Source: an uncultured Bacteroidota bacterium
GTDB lineage: Bacteria; Bacteroidota; Bacteroidia; Chitinophagales; Chitinophagaceae
Length of the DNA: 64,000 nucleotides
NCBI GenBank assembly: GCA_903851465.1
Contig: CAINOI010000062.1
Span: 55,252 to 119,251 of the forward strand
Direction: 5' to 3'
Below the pieces are notes generated by a model. The model saw only the letters and a list, made by a program, of their open reading frames with translations. It did not search any database and was not told the origin of the DNA. Positions 19,098 to 27,779 of the stretch are shown one piece after another (the first letter of the stretch is position 1; every line of letters begins with the position of its first letter). The translations under genes were made by a program, and so were the position numbers.

Positions 19098-19508
19098 ATG
19101 GAGTATAACAAATTGATTTCCGTTTCAGGCATGTCAGGATTATTTGAATTATTAACGAGCAAAAGTGATGGCGCAATTGCTAGATCCCTAGAGACCAATG
19201 CGACCCAATTTATCAGTTCTAGAGCCTACCAATTCTCTCATTTAGAGAGCATTGAAGTGTTTACAACAAAAGAGAATGTGTTTTTGGCAGAAGTATTTAT
19301 CGCGATGGGTAAGTCAAAAGAAGCCCTTCCTAACGAAAAAGATGCAAAAGCAACTCAAGCATACTTTAAGAAAGTATTCCCTAATATGGATTTTGAGCGA
19401 GTATACGCAAGCGATATGAAGAAAATGGTGAAGTGGTTTGCTCAATTACAACAGCATCAAGTAACGCCAACCTTACCAGAAATGGACGAAGAGGACACTG
19501 AAGCATAA
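19098..19508 (+). CDS. DUF5606-type protein, unknown function
   Basis: This 136-residue cytoplasmic protein starts MEYNKLISVSGMSGLFELL. That N-terminus and the following KSDGAIARSLET pattern are what I know from DUF5606 proteins, which are widespread in Bacteroidota but have no assigned function. The N-terminal part looks like a small beta domain and the C-terminal half is helical (DAKATQAYFKKVFPNMDFERVYASDMKKMVKWFAQL), with an acidic tail. A longer frame starts at 19044 but ATG 19098 gives the family N-terminus. The gene stands alone and is closed by a terminator. Confidence 0.75.
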   Translation: MEYNKLISVSGMSGLFELLTSKSDGAIARSLETNATQFISSRAYQFSHLESIEVFTTKENVFLAEVFIAMGKSKEALPNEKDAKATQAYFKKVFPNMDFERVYASDMKKMVKWFAQLQQHQVTPTLPEMDEEDTEA

Positions 19509-19547
19509 TCTAGCGTCGATAAAAAATATCGACCCTTATATAAAATA

Positions 19548-19592
19548 GCATAAAAAAAGGCTTACCTATTATCGGTAAGCCTTTTTTTATGC
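19548..19592. terminator. Intrinsic terminator after the DUF5606 gene
   Basis: Perfectly complementary 19-base arms (19548-19566 and 19574-19592) flank a 7-base loop. The GC core is GGCTTACC and the 3' arm ends in a T7 run. A smaller hairpin with 7-base arms (19515-19521 and 19527-19533) precedes it. Confidence 0.85.
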
Positions 19593-19607
19593 TTAAATTG
19601 CCGTATA

Positions 19608-19615
19608 TAAATTCG
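19608..19615 (+). promoter_or_regulatory. Possible -7 element for the glycosidase-porZ operon
   Basis: TAAATTCG fits the TAnnTTyG variant also seen before mqnC and metH. It ends 2 bases before the ATG, which would make the transcript leaderless. The match is one base off the consensus. Confidence 0.35.
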
Positions 19616-19617
19616 AT

Positions 19618-21294
19618 ATGAAAAAAATAGTCTTCAGTAGTTTGTTATTATTTGGATTCATTGCCACATTGCAGGCACAAAAAATGAGTGAAAAAAAGTG
19701 GGTTAGAAAGCAGTTTGCTGCATTGAACATGAATGAGAAAATTGGACAATTAATGGTCATAAGAGCCCATAGCAATTGGTCTCAAAATAAAATTGATTCT
19801 ATATCAAACATCATTCAACAATACAATGTAGGTGGATTGTGTTTTTTTCAGGGCGGTCCAGTAAGACAAGCAATGCAAACCAATGCCTATCAAAGTGTTG
19901 CTAAGACGCCATTATTCATAGCTATAGACGCAGAATGGGGTTTAGGTATGCGCTTAGATAGTGTTGAATCATTTCCAAGACAACTTTCGATGGGTGCATT
20001 TGCTTCAAGCAATTTAGTATACCAAATGGGTGCTGCCATTGCAGCGCAATGTAAAAGATTGGGGATACAAATTAATTATGGCCCAGTCATTGATATCAAT
20101 AACAATCCTTTGAATCCGGTGATCAATGATCGTAGTTTTGGTCAGAGCAAGTCGCAAGTCATCCAACAAGGTGTTGCTTATATGAAAGGCCTACAAGACA
20201 ATGGGGTGATGGCGACAGCAAAACATTTTCCTGGACATGGAGATGTCAATGTTGATTCACATTTTGATTTACCAGTCATCAATAAGTCAATGGCTGCTTT
20301 AGATACACTTGAACTTGCCCCTTTTAGAGCATTGATCTATGCAGGTATTGAATCCATCATGGTAGCCCATTTATCCGTTCCAGCAATTGATGATAGACCA
20401 AAGTATGCCACTTCAATATCTCCCAAAGCAGTGAATGGATTATTAAAAAAAGACTTGGGATTCAAAGGCATTAGTGTGACGGATGCGATGGATATGAAGG
20501 CCATTGCAAACTACTTTCCACAAGGAGAAGCAAATGTACAGGCCATTCTAGCAGGTAATGATATGTTATGTTTGCCTGGCGAGATTGGACAATCCATTAA
20601 AAAAGTTAGAGAAGCCGTTAAAGAAAGAAGGATTAAGCGTTCAGATATCAATGCACGCGTAAAAAAAATCTTAACAGCAAAATATAAATACGGATTGGAT
20701 GTGTCGAAACAAATTGACACTACCAATATCATTGCAGATTTAAATCAATCTGTTGGAACGATCAACGCTGCCATGGCTCAACAATCACTCACCTTTTTAA
20801 GAGCTACCAATAGCCCTATTTTAAATAATAAGACGGCCTATCTTGCTATTAATGCAAAATCTACAAATACACTTACCAATTTCATCAGTTCAACTTATGG
20901 TGTGAAAGTTTTTAATACTAACGGAAAAGATGCAAACGAATTGGCATTCATCAATGAAAGTTTAAAAGCATACGATCAAGTGATTGTGGGCCTTCACGGG
21001 TATAGCAGAAGACCTGCAAATCATTTTGACATCCCAGCAGCAACATTGCAATTTTTAAACGAAATGGGGCATGAAAATTGGATGCATTTGATTTTTGGCA
21101 ACCCCTATGCTGTGGGAGATTTTAGCAAAATCAATAATATTTTATTTGCTTTTGAAGATACAAAATACAGTCATGACGCTGTACAAAAATGGCTTGAAGG
21201 AAAATTACAAGCTGGAGGAACTTTACCAGTCACCATCAGTCCTGAACTGCAATATGGCATGTCTTCTGAGGCTGCATTAAAAAAAAAATTCTAG
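19618..21294 (+). CDS. NagZ-like GH3 glycosidase, N-terminal part of a frameshifted fusion
   Basis: This secreted family-3 glycoside hydrolase probably acts as a beta-N-acetylglucosaminidase on wall fragments. The signal peptide ends in LQAQ (about 1-20). The NagZ hallmarks are present: AKHFPGHGDVNVDSH (the His/Asp dyad loop) and the nucleophile aspartate D289 in ISVTDAMDM. After the catalytic barrel comes a GH3 C-terminal-like domain. The frame runs into a TAG just after a run of ten A (21279-21288). The next frame continues immediately with a serine-hydrolase domain. Bacteroidota commonly carry these two domains as one protein of about 950-1000 residues, so this is the N-terminal 558 residues of a split gene. 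Confidence 0.85.
   Translation: MKKIVFSSLLLFGFIATLQAQKMSEKKWVRKQFAALNMNEKIGQLMVIRAHSNWSQNKIDSISNIIQQYNVGGLCFFQGGPVRQAMQTNAYQSVAKTPLFIAIDAEWGLGMRLDSVESFPRQLSMGAFASSNLVYQMGAAIAAQCKRLGIQINYGPVIDINNNPLNPVINDRSFGQSKSQVIQQGVAYMKGLQDNGVMATAKHFPGHGDVNVDSHFDLPVINKSMAALDTLELAPFRALIYAGIESIMVAHLSVPAIDDRPKYATSISPKAVNGLLKKDLGFKGISVTDAMDMKAIANYFPQGEANVQAILAGNDMLCLPGEIGQSIKKVREAVKERRIKRSDINARVKKILTAKYKYGLDVSKQIDTTNIIADLNQSVGTINAAMAQQSLTFLRATNSPILNNKTAYLAINAKSTNTLTNFISSTYGVKVFNTNGKDANELAFINESLKAYDQVIVGLHGYSRRPANHFDIPAATLQFLNEMGHENWMHLIFGNPYAVGDFSKINNILFAFEDTKYSHDAVQKWLEGKLQAGGTLPVTISPELQYGMSSEAALKKKF
21279..21288 (+). other. A10 run at the frameshift between GH3 and serine-hydrolase frames
   Basis: Ten consecutive A follow GCATT. 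The upstream frame reads L-K-K-K-F-stop. A shift of -1 in the run (or one extra A) reads K-I-L-A-E-P and continues open for about 400 codons into the serine-hydrolase domain. Between 21289 and the first recognisable domain residues the downstream frame has no ATG or GTG. This could be transcriptional slippage, -1 ribosomal frameshifting (A_AAA_AAA is a slippery heptamer), a real mutation or a sequencing error. Confidence 0.75.
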
Positions 21295-21368
21295 CAGAGC
21301 CGATTCTACAATCCAGTATTGATGAAGTAAAGCTGGCAAAAATAGATTCTATTGTTGATGATGCAATA

Positions 21369-22496
21369 TTGAAAGGTGCCATACCTGGTTGTCAGGTATT
21401 GGTCGCTAAAAACAATCAAATTGTTTTTAATAAAAGCTACGGTACCATTGCAGGAGCTCAAACGGCACCTGTGACCAATGCCACTTTATATGACCTTGCT
21501 TCTATGACAAAGACAAGTGCGACAACTGTTGCTGTAATGAAACTTGTAGAAGACGGTAAATTAGATATTGAAAAAACAATTGGTGACTATTTGCCTTGGG
21601 TAGTTGGTAATCCAAAAGCGAAAATTCGATTAAAAGAATTGTTGATACATGAAGCTGGATTGTTCCCGTATATCAAATTTTACGAAGCACTTTTAAAACC
21701 AGATGGCAGCATCGATTCAAAATGGATTGTGCCTGTTCAAGATGCCACACACCAATTGATGGTTACGCCAGGTAAATACCTTGCAAATAATTGGATGGAT
21801 AGTATTCGAATGAAAATTTTGAATAGCCCAATAACTACCCCAGGTAAATATGTTTATAGTGACAATGATTTTATTTTCCTTGGTAATATCGTAGAACAAG
21901 TGACTGGTATGAATCTTCAAGATTATTGTACAAAAACTTTCTATGGCCCAATGCAAATGCGCAGTACAGGTTTTTTACCACTTGAAAGAGCAGATAAATC
22001 AACTATTGCGGCGTCAGAACTAGATAACTATTTTAGAAAAGAACTCATTCAAGGTTCAGTTCATGACGAAGGCGCTTCCACCATGGGGGGCATCGCTGGG
22101 CATGCAGGCCTATTTAGTAATGCCACTGATTTAGCAAAATTGTATATGATGTTATTGAATGGTGGACAATGGGATGGACAACAATATTTAAAACCATCTA
22201 CCATACAATTATTTACGAGTTACCAATCTGCAACAAGCAGAAGAGGCCTTGGATTTGATAAAACTGCTAGAGACAATGCTAGTTCAAAAGACCCTTATCC
22301 AAGCTTAAGTGCCACACCCGCTGTATTTGGACATACTGGATTTACAGGAACATGTGTTTGGGCAGATCCAGACAATCAACTATTGTATATTTTTCTTTCG
22401 AATAGAGTTTTCCCAACAAGAGACAATAAGGCATTTAGTTCGCTTAATTTAAGAGCAAAAATTCAAGAACAAATTTATCAAGCGATAAAAAAATAA
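21369..22496 (+). CDS. Serine hydrolase (beta-lactamase/PBP fold), C-terminal part of the frameshifted fusion
   Basis: This is a class C beta-lactamase-like serine hydrolase domain. The SxxK motif is in LASMTKTSA, a YSDN motif (second active-site tyrosine region) is in YVYSDNDFIF, and the third motif HTG lies in FGHTGFTGT. The only in-frame starts are a TTG at 21369 and then an ATG that falls inside the SxxK motif, so independent translation would be poor or inactive. The open frame in fact reaches back to 21288 with family-like linker sequence. I read it as the second half of the GH3 fusion protein, about 959 residues if joined. It ends one base before porZ. Confidence 0.8.
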   Translation: MKGAIPGCQVLVAKNNQIVFNKSYGTIAGAQTAPVTNATLYDLASMTKTSATTVAVMKLVEDGKLDIEKTIGDYLPWVVGNPKAKIRLKELLIHEAGLFPYIKFYEALLKPDGSIDSKWIVPVQDATHQLMVTPGKYLANNWMDSIRMKILNSPITTPGKYVYSDNDFIFLGNIVEQVTGMNLQDYCTKTFYGPMQMRSTGFLPLERADKSTIAASELDNYFRKELIQGSVHDEGASTMGGIAGHAGLFSNATDLAKLYMMLLNGGQWDGQQYLKPSTIQLFTSYQSATSRRGLGFDKTARDNASSKDPYPSLSATPAVFGHTGFTGTCVWADPDNQLLYIFLSNRVFPTRDNKAFSSLNLRAKIQEQIYQAIKK

Positions 22497-22497
22497 G

Positions 22498-24669
22498 ATG
22501 CACAATTGGTTGTTTATTTTAATTGGGGTCTTTGGTTTTTTTAAACCAGTACAAGCACAATTACAGTTGGGCCCAGTTGGTTCATGGCGTGCACATTTCT
22601 CCAATGAATCCATCCAACAAATTATAAAAGGGGATCAGCTATACGTGGTGGCTGCAAATCAGATTATTCAAATTGATGCAAAAAAACAGATCAACTATCT
22701 CAACACCACAAATGGCTTACATGCAATAGGTATACAAAAAATTGCATGGCATCCTATCGAAAATCAACTTGTAATAGCCTACAAAAATAGTCGTGTAGAT
22801 ATTGTTCAAGGCGACCAAGTCACGCTGATTGATGATATACAAAGTTCAAATTTATATTCCGATAAAAGTATCAACGACCTCATTGTATTCAATAACAACG
22901 CTTACCTATCATGTAATTTTGGAATTGTGGTTGTTGATTTATTGAAAAAAGAAATCAAATCCACGCTTTTTCCAAATAATAATCGTCAGACCGTAAAGGT
23001 GATGCAAACTTTAATGTATCAAAATAAATTATTTGCTTTAACGGAGAATGGTATTTGGTCCAATACCCTTGGTCAAAATAGTATTTGGATTCAAGAGGAC
23101 ACTATGGGTATTTCTGGGATAAAAAATATGTTTGTATTTAATAACCAACTCTATTTTAACAACCAACAAAAAATCTATTCTTATAAAAGTAATATAGCAA
23201 GTTATCAAATCAACGCTGGCGTAATTGAGACCATTGCTATTGACCAAGACCGAATTATAGCAGCCGTAACTTATCAAAACAATGGTGCGTTAATTCAGTT
23301 AAATAGTAATCTAACCAACAGCTTACTTGTAGATTCTACGATATTGGTTCAACCTTTAGGATTGCTTAAAGATGGCAACAGCATTTGGATAGCGGATGCG
23401 CGCAAAGGGCTGTATGAAAAAAATGAACAGCCAAAATGGTTTGCACTAGGTGGCCCATTAAGTGCGGCCTATGGGAATAACGCTTTCTCAAATCAACAAC
23501 TACTCTTGAGCTATGGAACTAATAAAAATGGGCTGTCTTGTCTAAATGAAAAAGGCTGGTCTAATTTGACCCAAATTGAAAATATAAAAATCAATTTTGT
23601 AGAAGCCGTTTCCATAGACCCCAAGGATCAAAGTTGGTGGATAGGAATGGGCAACCAATTAATTCATTATGATCCTAATAAAAAAACAATCGAACAGACC
23701 ATACCAAACCCACCTTTAGGGAACATCAAGTCTATACAACAAAAAACAGATGGCACTACTGCGCTTTTAAAAGAAGGATTCGGCATCGTATTAAAAGTAG
23801 GCAATCAATGGAATAATTACCCCATACCATCAGGCTATTCTGCCAATCAATTGAAAAAAATGGTGGTGGATAAAAATGATTTGAGCTGGATCATTGGACC
23901 TAAACAACAAGGTATACTATTATTACAAAAACAAAATAACCAAGCCATTTGGAGGCAATTGAATATTGGAAAAGGTTCAGGAAATCTACCAAGTATGGAA
24001 GTGACAGCCATTGCAGTTGACAAAGATGAAAGTATTTGGGTTGGAACTGACAATGGCATTGCCATTTTTCAATGCAATAATGTGAATGAGGCATGCGATG
24101 CTTATTTACCCATTGTTCAAAGCAATGGATTCAATGGCTATTTATTTCAAAAAGAAACCATTCATTCAATTTGTATAGATGGTGCGAATAGAAAATGGAT
24201 TGGCACCAATAATGGGGCTTGGTTAATTAGTAAAGATGGCACTGAGGTGCTTCAACATTTTACCACAGAAAATAGTCCCCTTCCAGATAACACAGTTTTA
24301 TCTATTGGGATAGAACCAACTGAAGGCGATGTGTTTTTCTTCACTAAAAACGAAATAATAAGCTTCAAAGGAGAAGCAACCGAAAGCGCAGCATCCCAAA
24401 CAGCTATCAAAATCTACCCGAATCCTATTGAACCCAATTACAATGGGCCCATTGTGATTAAAAATTTAGTAAACAATGCCTTGGTAAAGATTACAAATTT
24501 AAATGGGCAACTCATGATGCAAACAAGGTCGCTTGGTGGGCAAGCAATATGGAATGGCAGAGACCAATATCAACACAAAGTTGCTTCTGGTATTTACTTA
24601 ATCTTTGTAAGAGACGATGGGGGAAATGAAAAAGCAGTAGGGAAAATTTTGATCAGTGCTGGCTACTAA
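22498..24669 (+). CDS. porZ: PorZ-like type IX secretion component
   Basis: PorZ is the surface beta-propeller protein of the T9SS attachment complex, which in Porphyromonas presents anionic LPS to the sortase. The 723-residue protein has a signal peptide ending in VQAQ, and the mature start LQLGPVGSWRAHFSNES is typical of PorZ. Many propeller blades follow (for example WIGTNNGAWLIS, IWVGTDNGIAIF). The C-terminal sorting-domain-like end runs from IKIYPNPIEP to ASGIYLIFV. Length and domain order fit the family. It starts one base after the glycosidase/hydrolase gene, so it shares that operon. Its stop overlaps the convergent gene by 4 bases. Confidence 0.85.
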   Translation: MHNWLFILIGVFGFFKPVQAQLQLGPVGSWRAHFSNESIQQIIKGDQLYVVAANQIIQIDAKKQINYLNTTNGLHAIGIQKIAWHPIENQLVIAYKNSRVDIVQGDQVTLIDDIQSSNLYSDKSINDLIVFNNNAYLSCNFGIVVVDLLKKEIKSTLFPNNNRQTVKVMQTLMYQNKLFALTENGIWSNTLGQNSIWIQEDTMGISGIKNMFVFNNQLYFNNQQKIYSYKSNIASYQINAGVIETIAIDQDRIIAAVTYQNNGALIQLNSNLTNSLLVDSTILVQPLGLLKDGNSIWIADARKGLYEKNEQPKWFALGGPLSAAYGNNAFSNQQLLLSYGTNKNGLSCLNEKGWSNLTQIENIKINFVEAVSIDPKDQSWWIGMGNQLIHYDPNKKTIEQTIPNPPLGNIKSIQQKTDGTTALLKEGFGIVLKVGNQWNNYPIPSGYSANQLKKMVVDKNDLSWIIGPKQQGILLLQKQNNQAIWRQLNIGKGSGNLPSMEVTAIAVDKDESIWVGTDNGIAIFQCNNVNEACDAYLPIVQSNGFNGYLFQKETIHSICIDGANRKWIGTNNGAWLISKDGTEVLQHFTTENSPLPDNTVLSIGIEPTEGDVFFFTKNEIISFKGEATESAASQTAIKIYPNPIEPNYNGPIVIKNLVNNALVKITNLNGQLMMQTRSLGGQAIWNGRDQYQHKVASGIYLIFVRDDGGNEKAVGKILISAGY

Positions 24670-25238
24670 TTAGATATTAAATCAAATTGTTTAAACATTT
24701 TGAACTTCCAAGTATCATTTTCTCCTTTAACAACCCTATACATCAACTGTCTTATTTTATTTGTAGGTTCTTTAAGCGTTGTATCTGAAGGATAAACAGG
24801 GAACTTTCTAAATAAGACGCCTTCTACAAGCTTATATTCGTCCTTACCTCTATACCCCTTACTCAATTCCATATCATTTAAAAGATCTGGAAATAAAATA
24901 GGTGCAATCCTCTCGTTGTCTTGAGAACAAATTGGGAAAATACTTTTTTTACCTGCTGCATCTTCAATGAAAATAATGATATCAGGAAATCCATCATTGT
25001 TTAAATCATCAATTTCTGCGCCAAATACCCTTGCCTTCAATTCTATGGATGCTTCTCTAGACTCAGACTTAAATCCAATTGGCCTAATATTTAATACATT
25101 ACGCTCAGGTGATCTGTTTAAACAAGAGATTCGATAACCTGTTTTGCCAATTTTCATTGTACTGTCATATTTAGTCCATGCCTGCCCAATGAGGTGTCCA
25201 GAAAAAAGGATTAAACCAAAAAATAAAATCGTACGCAT
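24666..25238 (-). CDS. Probable PliI-like periplasmic lysozyme inhibitor
   Basis: This 190-residue secreted protein has a signal peptide of about 18 residues (SGHLIGQ). The core AEIDDLNNDGFPDIIIFI, then ILFPDL, GYRGKDEYKLVEGVLFRKFPVY and TNKIRQLMYRVVKGENDTWKF follows the order I recall for PliI inhibitors of I-type lysozyme (a DLNxDGxPE segment, then GYxGHDEF and RRFPxY). The match is from memory and not searched, so an alternative is an uncharacterised secreted protein with an EF-hand-like Asp-rich loop. It is convergent with porZ, overlapping by 4 bases. A good -7 element lies 18 bases before the ATG. Confidence 0.5.
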   Translation of the reverse strand: MRTILFFGLILFSGHLIGQAWTKYDSTMKIGKTGYRISCLNRSPERNVLNIRPIGFKSESREASIELKARVFGAEIDDLNNDGFPDIIIFIEDAAGKKSIFPICSQDNERIAPILFPDLLNDMELSKGYRGKDEYKLVEGVLFRKFPVYPSDTTLKEPTNKIRQLMYRVVKGENDTWKFKMFKQFDLISN

Positions 25239-25256
25239 ACTTTAAAATTGATATTT

Positions 25257-25264
25257 CAAAGTTA
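25257..25264 (-). promoter_or_regulatory. -7 element for the PliI-like gene
   Basis: The minus strand reads TAACTTTG, matching TAnnTTTG, and ends 18 bases before the start codon at 25238. Confidence 0.5.
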
Positions 25265-25300
25265 ATAGAATAGTTTTAATTTTCCACTTAAACGAAAAGC

Positions 25301-26239
25301 ATGTCATTCGACTTAAATATACTGGCTCATGGCACTAGTAAGGTAATCCAGCTGATGGATCAGGTCAATGGAACGATGGTTGAAATACATTGCAAGGGCG
25401 GGTTAATGAATCGTTGGACTGTAAAAAATGAAGGTCAAGGTTTAGAACTTATTTTGGGCAATTTGGGGGAAGCTGATTTTGAAATGAATGGATTTAGAAG
25501 TGGCAAAATGAGCCCATTTTCTTGTCGAGTGGATGGTGGTCAATACCAGTTGGAAAATCAAACATACGAATTCAAAAAATACTACTTAGGGCCACACGCT
25601 TTACATGGACTCATCTATGATGCTGAATTTTCCATCCAATCTAGCGAAGTACATCATGACTATGCACAGGTCCTACTATCCTATGCTTATGAAGGTGCTG
25701 ATCCCGGATACCCCTTCCCATATGATATACAAGTTCAATGGACTTTGTATAACGACAATTTAATTAGAATAAAAACAATGGTTGTCAATAAGTCAAATAA
25801 AACTATTCCATACATGGATGGATGGCATCCTTATTTTACTTTGGGTGGTCAAGTAGACAATTACGAACTCGAATTTCAATCAAATGAAAAATTAACCATG
25901 CGCGATGATATGATTCCGACTGGGTATAAGATACAAGAAAATAAATTTGATAAAGGTTTAATGATTGGCAATGCGCATTATGATGATTGTTATTTACTTG
26001 ACCCAAAACAAAATATGATTCAAATAAGTTATGAAGGAAAGTCAATCATAGTAAGGCCTTTACACAATTATCCTTATCTACAAATCTACACACCTGATGA
26101 TCGAAAAAGTATTGCCATTGAAAATTTAAGTGGTGCACCAGATTGTTTTAACAATAAAATGGGGCTCCAACAATTGGAACCCCAAGGACAAATTTATTTT
26201 GAAACAACCTATCAATTTAATACTACACCAAAGCCGTAA
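25301..26239 (+). CDS. Aldose 1-epimerase family protein
   Basis: This beta-sandwich mutarotase-like enzyme interconverts the alpha and beta anomers of a hexose. The 312-residue protein has the family features: YLGPHALHGLIYDAEF (first catalytic histidine region), GWHPYFTLGG (second histidine) and LQIYTPDDRKSIAIENLSGAPDCFNN near the end, which carries the acidic residue region. There is no signal peptide, so it acts in the cytoplasm. The exact sugar is not determined. Its 3' end overlaps the convergent ridA-like gene by 17 bases. Confidence 0.88.
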   Translation: MSFDLNILAHGTSKVIQLMDQVNGTMVEIHCKGGLMNRWTVKNEGQGLELILGNLGEADFEMNGFRSGKMSPFSCRVDGGQYQLENQTYEFKKYYLGPHALHGLIYDAEFSIQSSEVHHDYAQVLLSYAYEGADPGYPFPYDIQVQWTLYNDNLIRIKTMVVNKSNKTIPYMDGWHPYFTLGGQVDNYELEFQSNEKLTMRDDMIPTGYKIQENKFDKGLMIGNAHYDDCYLLDPKQNMIQISYEGKSIIVRPLHNYPYLQIYTPDDRKSIAIENLSGAPDCFNNKMGLQQLEPQGQIYFETTYQFNTTPKP

Positions 26240-26603
26240 TACTTATTTCAACATTGACGTTTCTAGGCAATGTTTTTACAGCCACCGTTTCACGTGCAGG
26301 AAAATCAGCACTGAAATAACTGCCATATACTTGATTCACCGTAGCAAATAAATCCATACTGCTTAAAAAAATACTAGTCTTAACAATATGACTAAAATTG
26401 ATTTTAGCTTCATCTAATATGGCTTTAATATTTTCCATCACTTGAGTCGTTTCGGCTTCAATAGAAGACAAAACTAGCTCGCCAGTTGCTGGATCAAATG
26501 CGATTTGACCACTTGCAAATAAAAAACCGTTGGCAATGACTGCTTGACTATATGGACCAATGGGTGCGGGCACTTTGTTAGATTGGATGATTTGTTTAGA
26601 CAT
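26223..26603 (-). CDS. ridA: RidA-family 2-iminobutanoate/2-iminopropanoate deaminase
   Basis: RidA hydrolyses reactive enamine/imine intermediates formed by PLP enzymes such as threonine dehydratase. The 126-residue length is normal. The N-terminal APIGPYSQAVIANGFLFASGQ is the family signature. The substrate-binding arginine is in FPARETVAVKTLPRNVNVEI near the C-terminus, so it should be an active Rid-type protein rather than an inactive paralogue. It is divergent from tsaB and overlaps the epimerase gene at its 3' end. Confidence 0.93.
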   Translation of the reverse strand: MSKQIIQSNKVPAPIGPYSQAVIANGFLFASGQIAFDPATGELVLSSIEAETTQVMENIKAILDEAKINFSHIVKTSIFLSSMDLFATVNQVYGSYFSADFPARETVAVKTLPRNVNVEISITALV

Positions 26604-26652
26604 ATATTTTATTTTAGAATTGCAATTTCTAATTTTTTGAGCAAATCCAACC

Positions 26653-26660
26653 TATTTTTG
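26653..26660 (+). promoter_or_regulatory. -7 element for tsaB
   Basis: TATTTTTG matches TAnnTTTG. It lies 18 bases before the TTG at 26679 and inside the longer reading frame that begins at 26544, which supports the shorter start. Confidence 0.55.
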
Positions 26661-26678
26661 CAATACAATTTTTACGAC

Positions 26679-27359
26679 TTGGCTAAATTATTAATTATAG
26701 ACACTGCTTTGGAAGAAGCCATTGTTGCTTTAAGTAAAGACGGGAAGATCATCGCCGAGCTTAAGAACAAGGAGACGCATAGTCATGCAAGCTTCATTCA
26801 AGTCGCAATTGCCAATTTATTAACCGAACAACAAATGGCAATTGGTGAATTAGATGCTATTGCTGTGACTTTAGGCCCAGGAAGTTATACTGGACTGAGG
26901 GTTGGTTTAGCAACAGCCAAAGGGATTGCCTATACTTTACAAAAGCCTTTGATAGGATTATCCACCTTGAGTGCTTTAGCCACTGCTGCAATTCAAGTAG
27001 CGCCTAATACATTAGAACCGCCAGTCCAAATTTTCGCTATGATCGATGCAAGGAGAATGGAAGTCTTTGGAGCCATATTTGATGCTTCCTGCAGTCCATT
27101 AGTTCAAGAACAGGCGATGTTACTAGACCAAGCAAAATGGGACAGCCTTATCCATCAGTCCACTTTTTGCATCGGAAATGGACTGGAAAAAACAAAAGCT
27201 TTCAGTTCGGCACACAAAGTAACCTACTTGGAGGGTCATTATACCAGCCAAATACTCCTAGAAATGGCTATGGCAAAATGGAGCGCTGGCCAATTTGAGG
27301 ATTTAGCTTATGCAGGTCCAAATTACCTTAAAGAGGTGTACATCTTACAACATAAATAA
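26679..27359 (+). CDS. tsaB: tRNA threonylcarbamoyladenosine biosynthesis protein TsaB
   Basis: TsaB is the ASKHA-fold partner of TsaD in making the universal t6A37 modification of tRNA. The family core is present: AKLLIIDTALEEAIVAL at the N-terminus and AIAVTLGPGSYTGLRVGLATAKGIAY in the middle. The frame is open from 26544, but the upstream 45 codons are unlike TsaB and overlap the ridA start. A TTG at 26679 gives a 226-residue protein of normal length and sits 18 bases after a -7 element, so I choose it. A TTG start is unusual for this window. Confidence 0.88.
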   Translation: MAKLLIIDTALEEAIVALSKDGKIIAELKNKETHSHASFIQVAIANLLTEQQMAIGELDAIAVTLGPGSYTGLRVGLATAKGIAYTLQKPLIGLSTLSALATAAIQVAPNTLEPPVQIFAMIDARRMEVFGAIFDASCSPLVQEQAMLLDQAKWDSLIHQSTFCIGNGLEKTKAFSSAHKVTYLEGHYTSQILLEMAMAKWSAGQFEDLAYAGPNYLKEVYILQHK

Positions 27360-27382
27360 AACATATTATAAATTACTATGTA

Positions 27383-27402
27383 TTAATTATTCATTAACTT
27401 TA
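27383..27402 (+). promoter_or_regulatory. Possible ArsR operator overlapping a -7-like element
   Basis: A short inverted repeat TTAAT-5-ATTAA (27383-27397) overlaps TAACTTTA (27395-27402), one base off the TAnnTTTG consensus. Overlap of a palindrome with the only candidate promoter suggests autoregulation by the ArsR protein, but the AT-rich arms are short and could be chance. Confidence 0.25.
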
Positions 27403-27442
27403 CAATGCAAAACAATTCATAACCCCCAATATGTAATTTGTC

Positions 27443-27778
27443 ATGAATCAAACATTACCCTTGCTACAATTAGCGAATGGTGCCACCCCATTAAAATTGG
27501 AATTAAATCATAGCAAAAAAGCTGCCATGATTTTAAGAGCTTTAAATCACAAACTACGTCAGCAAATTTTAAAATTAATTGATGAGCATCAAAAGATGAC
27601 TGTAACAGAAATCTATGTAAAACTTAGATTAGAACAATCAGTTGCATCACAGCATTTAGCTATTTTAAGAAGAGCTGGTATTGTTGTTACTATCCGTGAA
27701 GGAAAGTTTATTTTTTATATGGTGGACTACAATCGTCTTGAGCAAGTGAACCAATTTGTTGAACAATTAGTTGGATAA
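27443..27778 (+). CDS. ArsR-family winged-helix transcriptional regulator
   Basis: This 111-residue DNA-binding protein has the ArsR fold: helix bundle, recognition helix in LRLEQSVASQHLAILRRAG, and beta wing in VVTIREGKFIFYMVD. It contains no cysteine at all, so the thiolate metal-sensing sites of classical ArsR/SmtB proteins and the dithiol switch of BigR/SqrR are absent. Its signal is therefore unknown. It is followed after one base by a double-rhodanese gene, a pairing reminiscent of sulfide or persulfide-responsive units. The role in sulfur handling is inference from that neighbour only. Confidence 0.82.
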   Translation: MNQTLPLLQLANGATPLKLELNHSKKAAMILRALNHKLRQQILKLIDEHQKMTVTEIYVKLRLEQSVASQHLAILRRAGIVVTIREGKFIFYMVDYNRLEQVNQFVEQLVG

Positions 27779-27779
27779 T

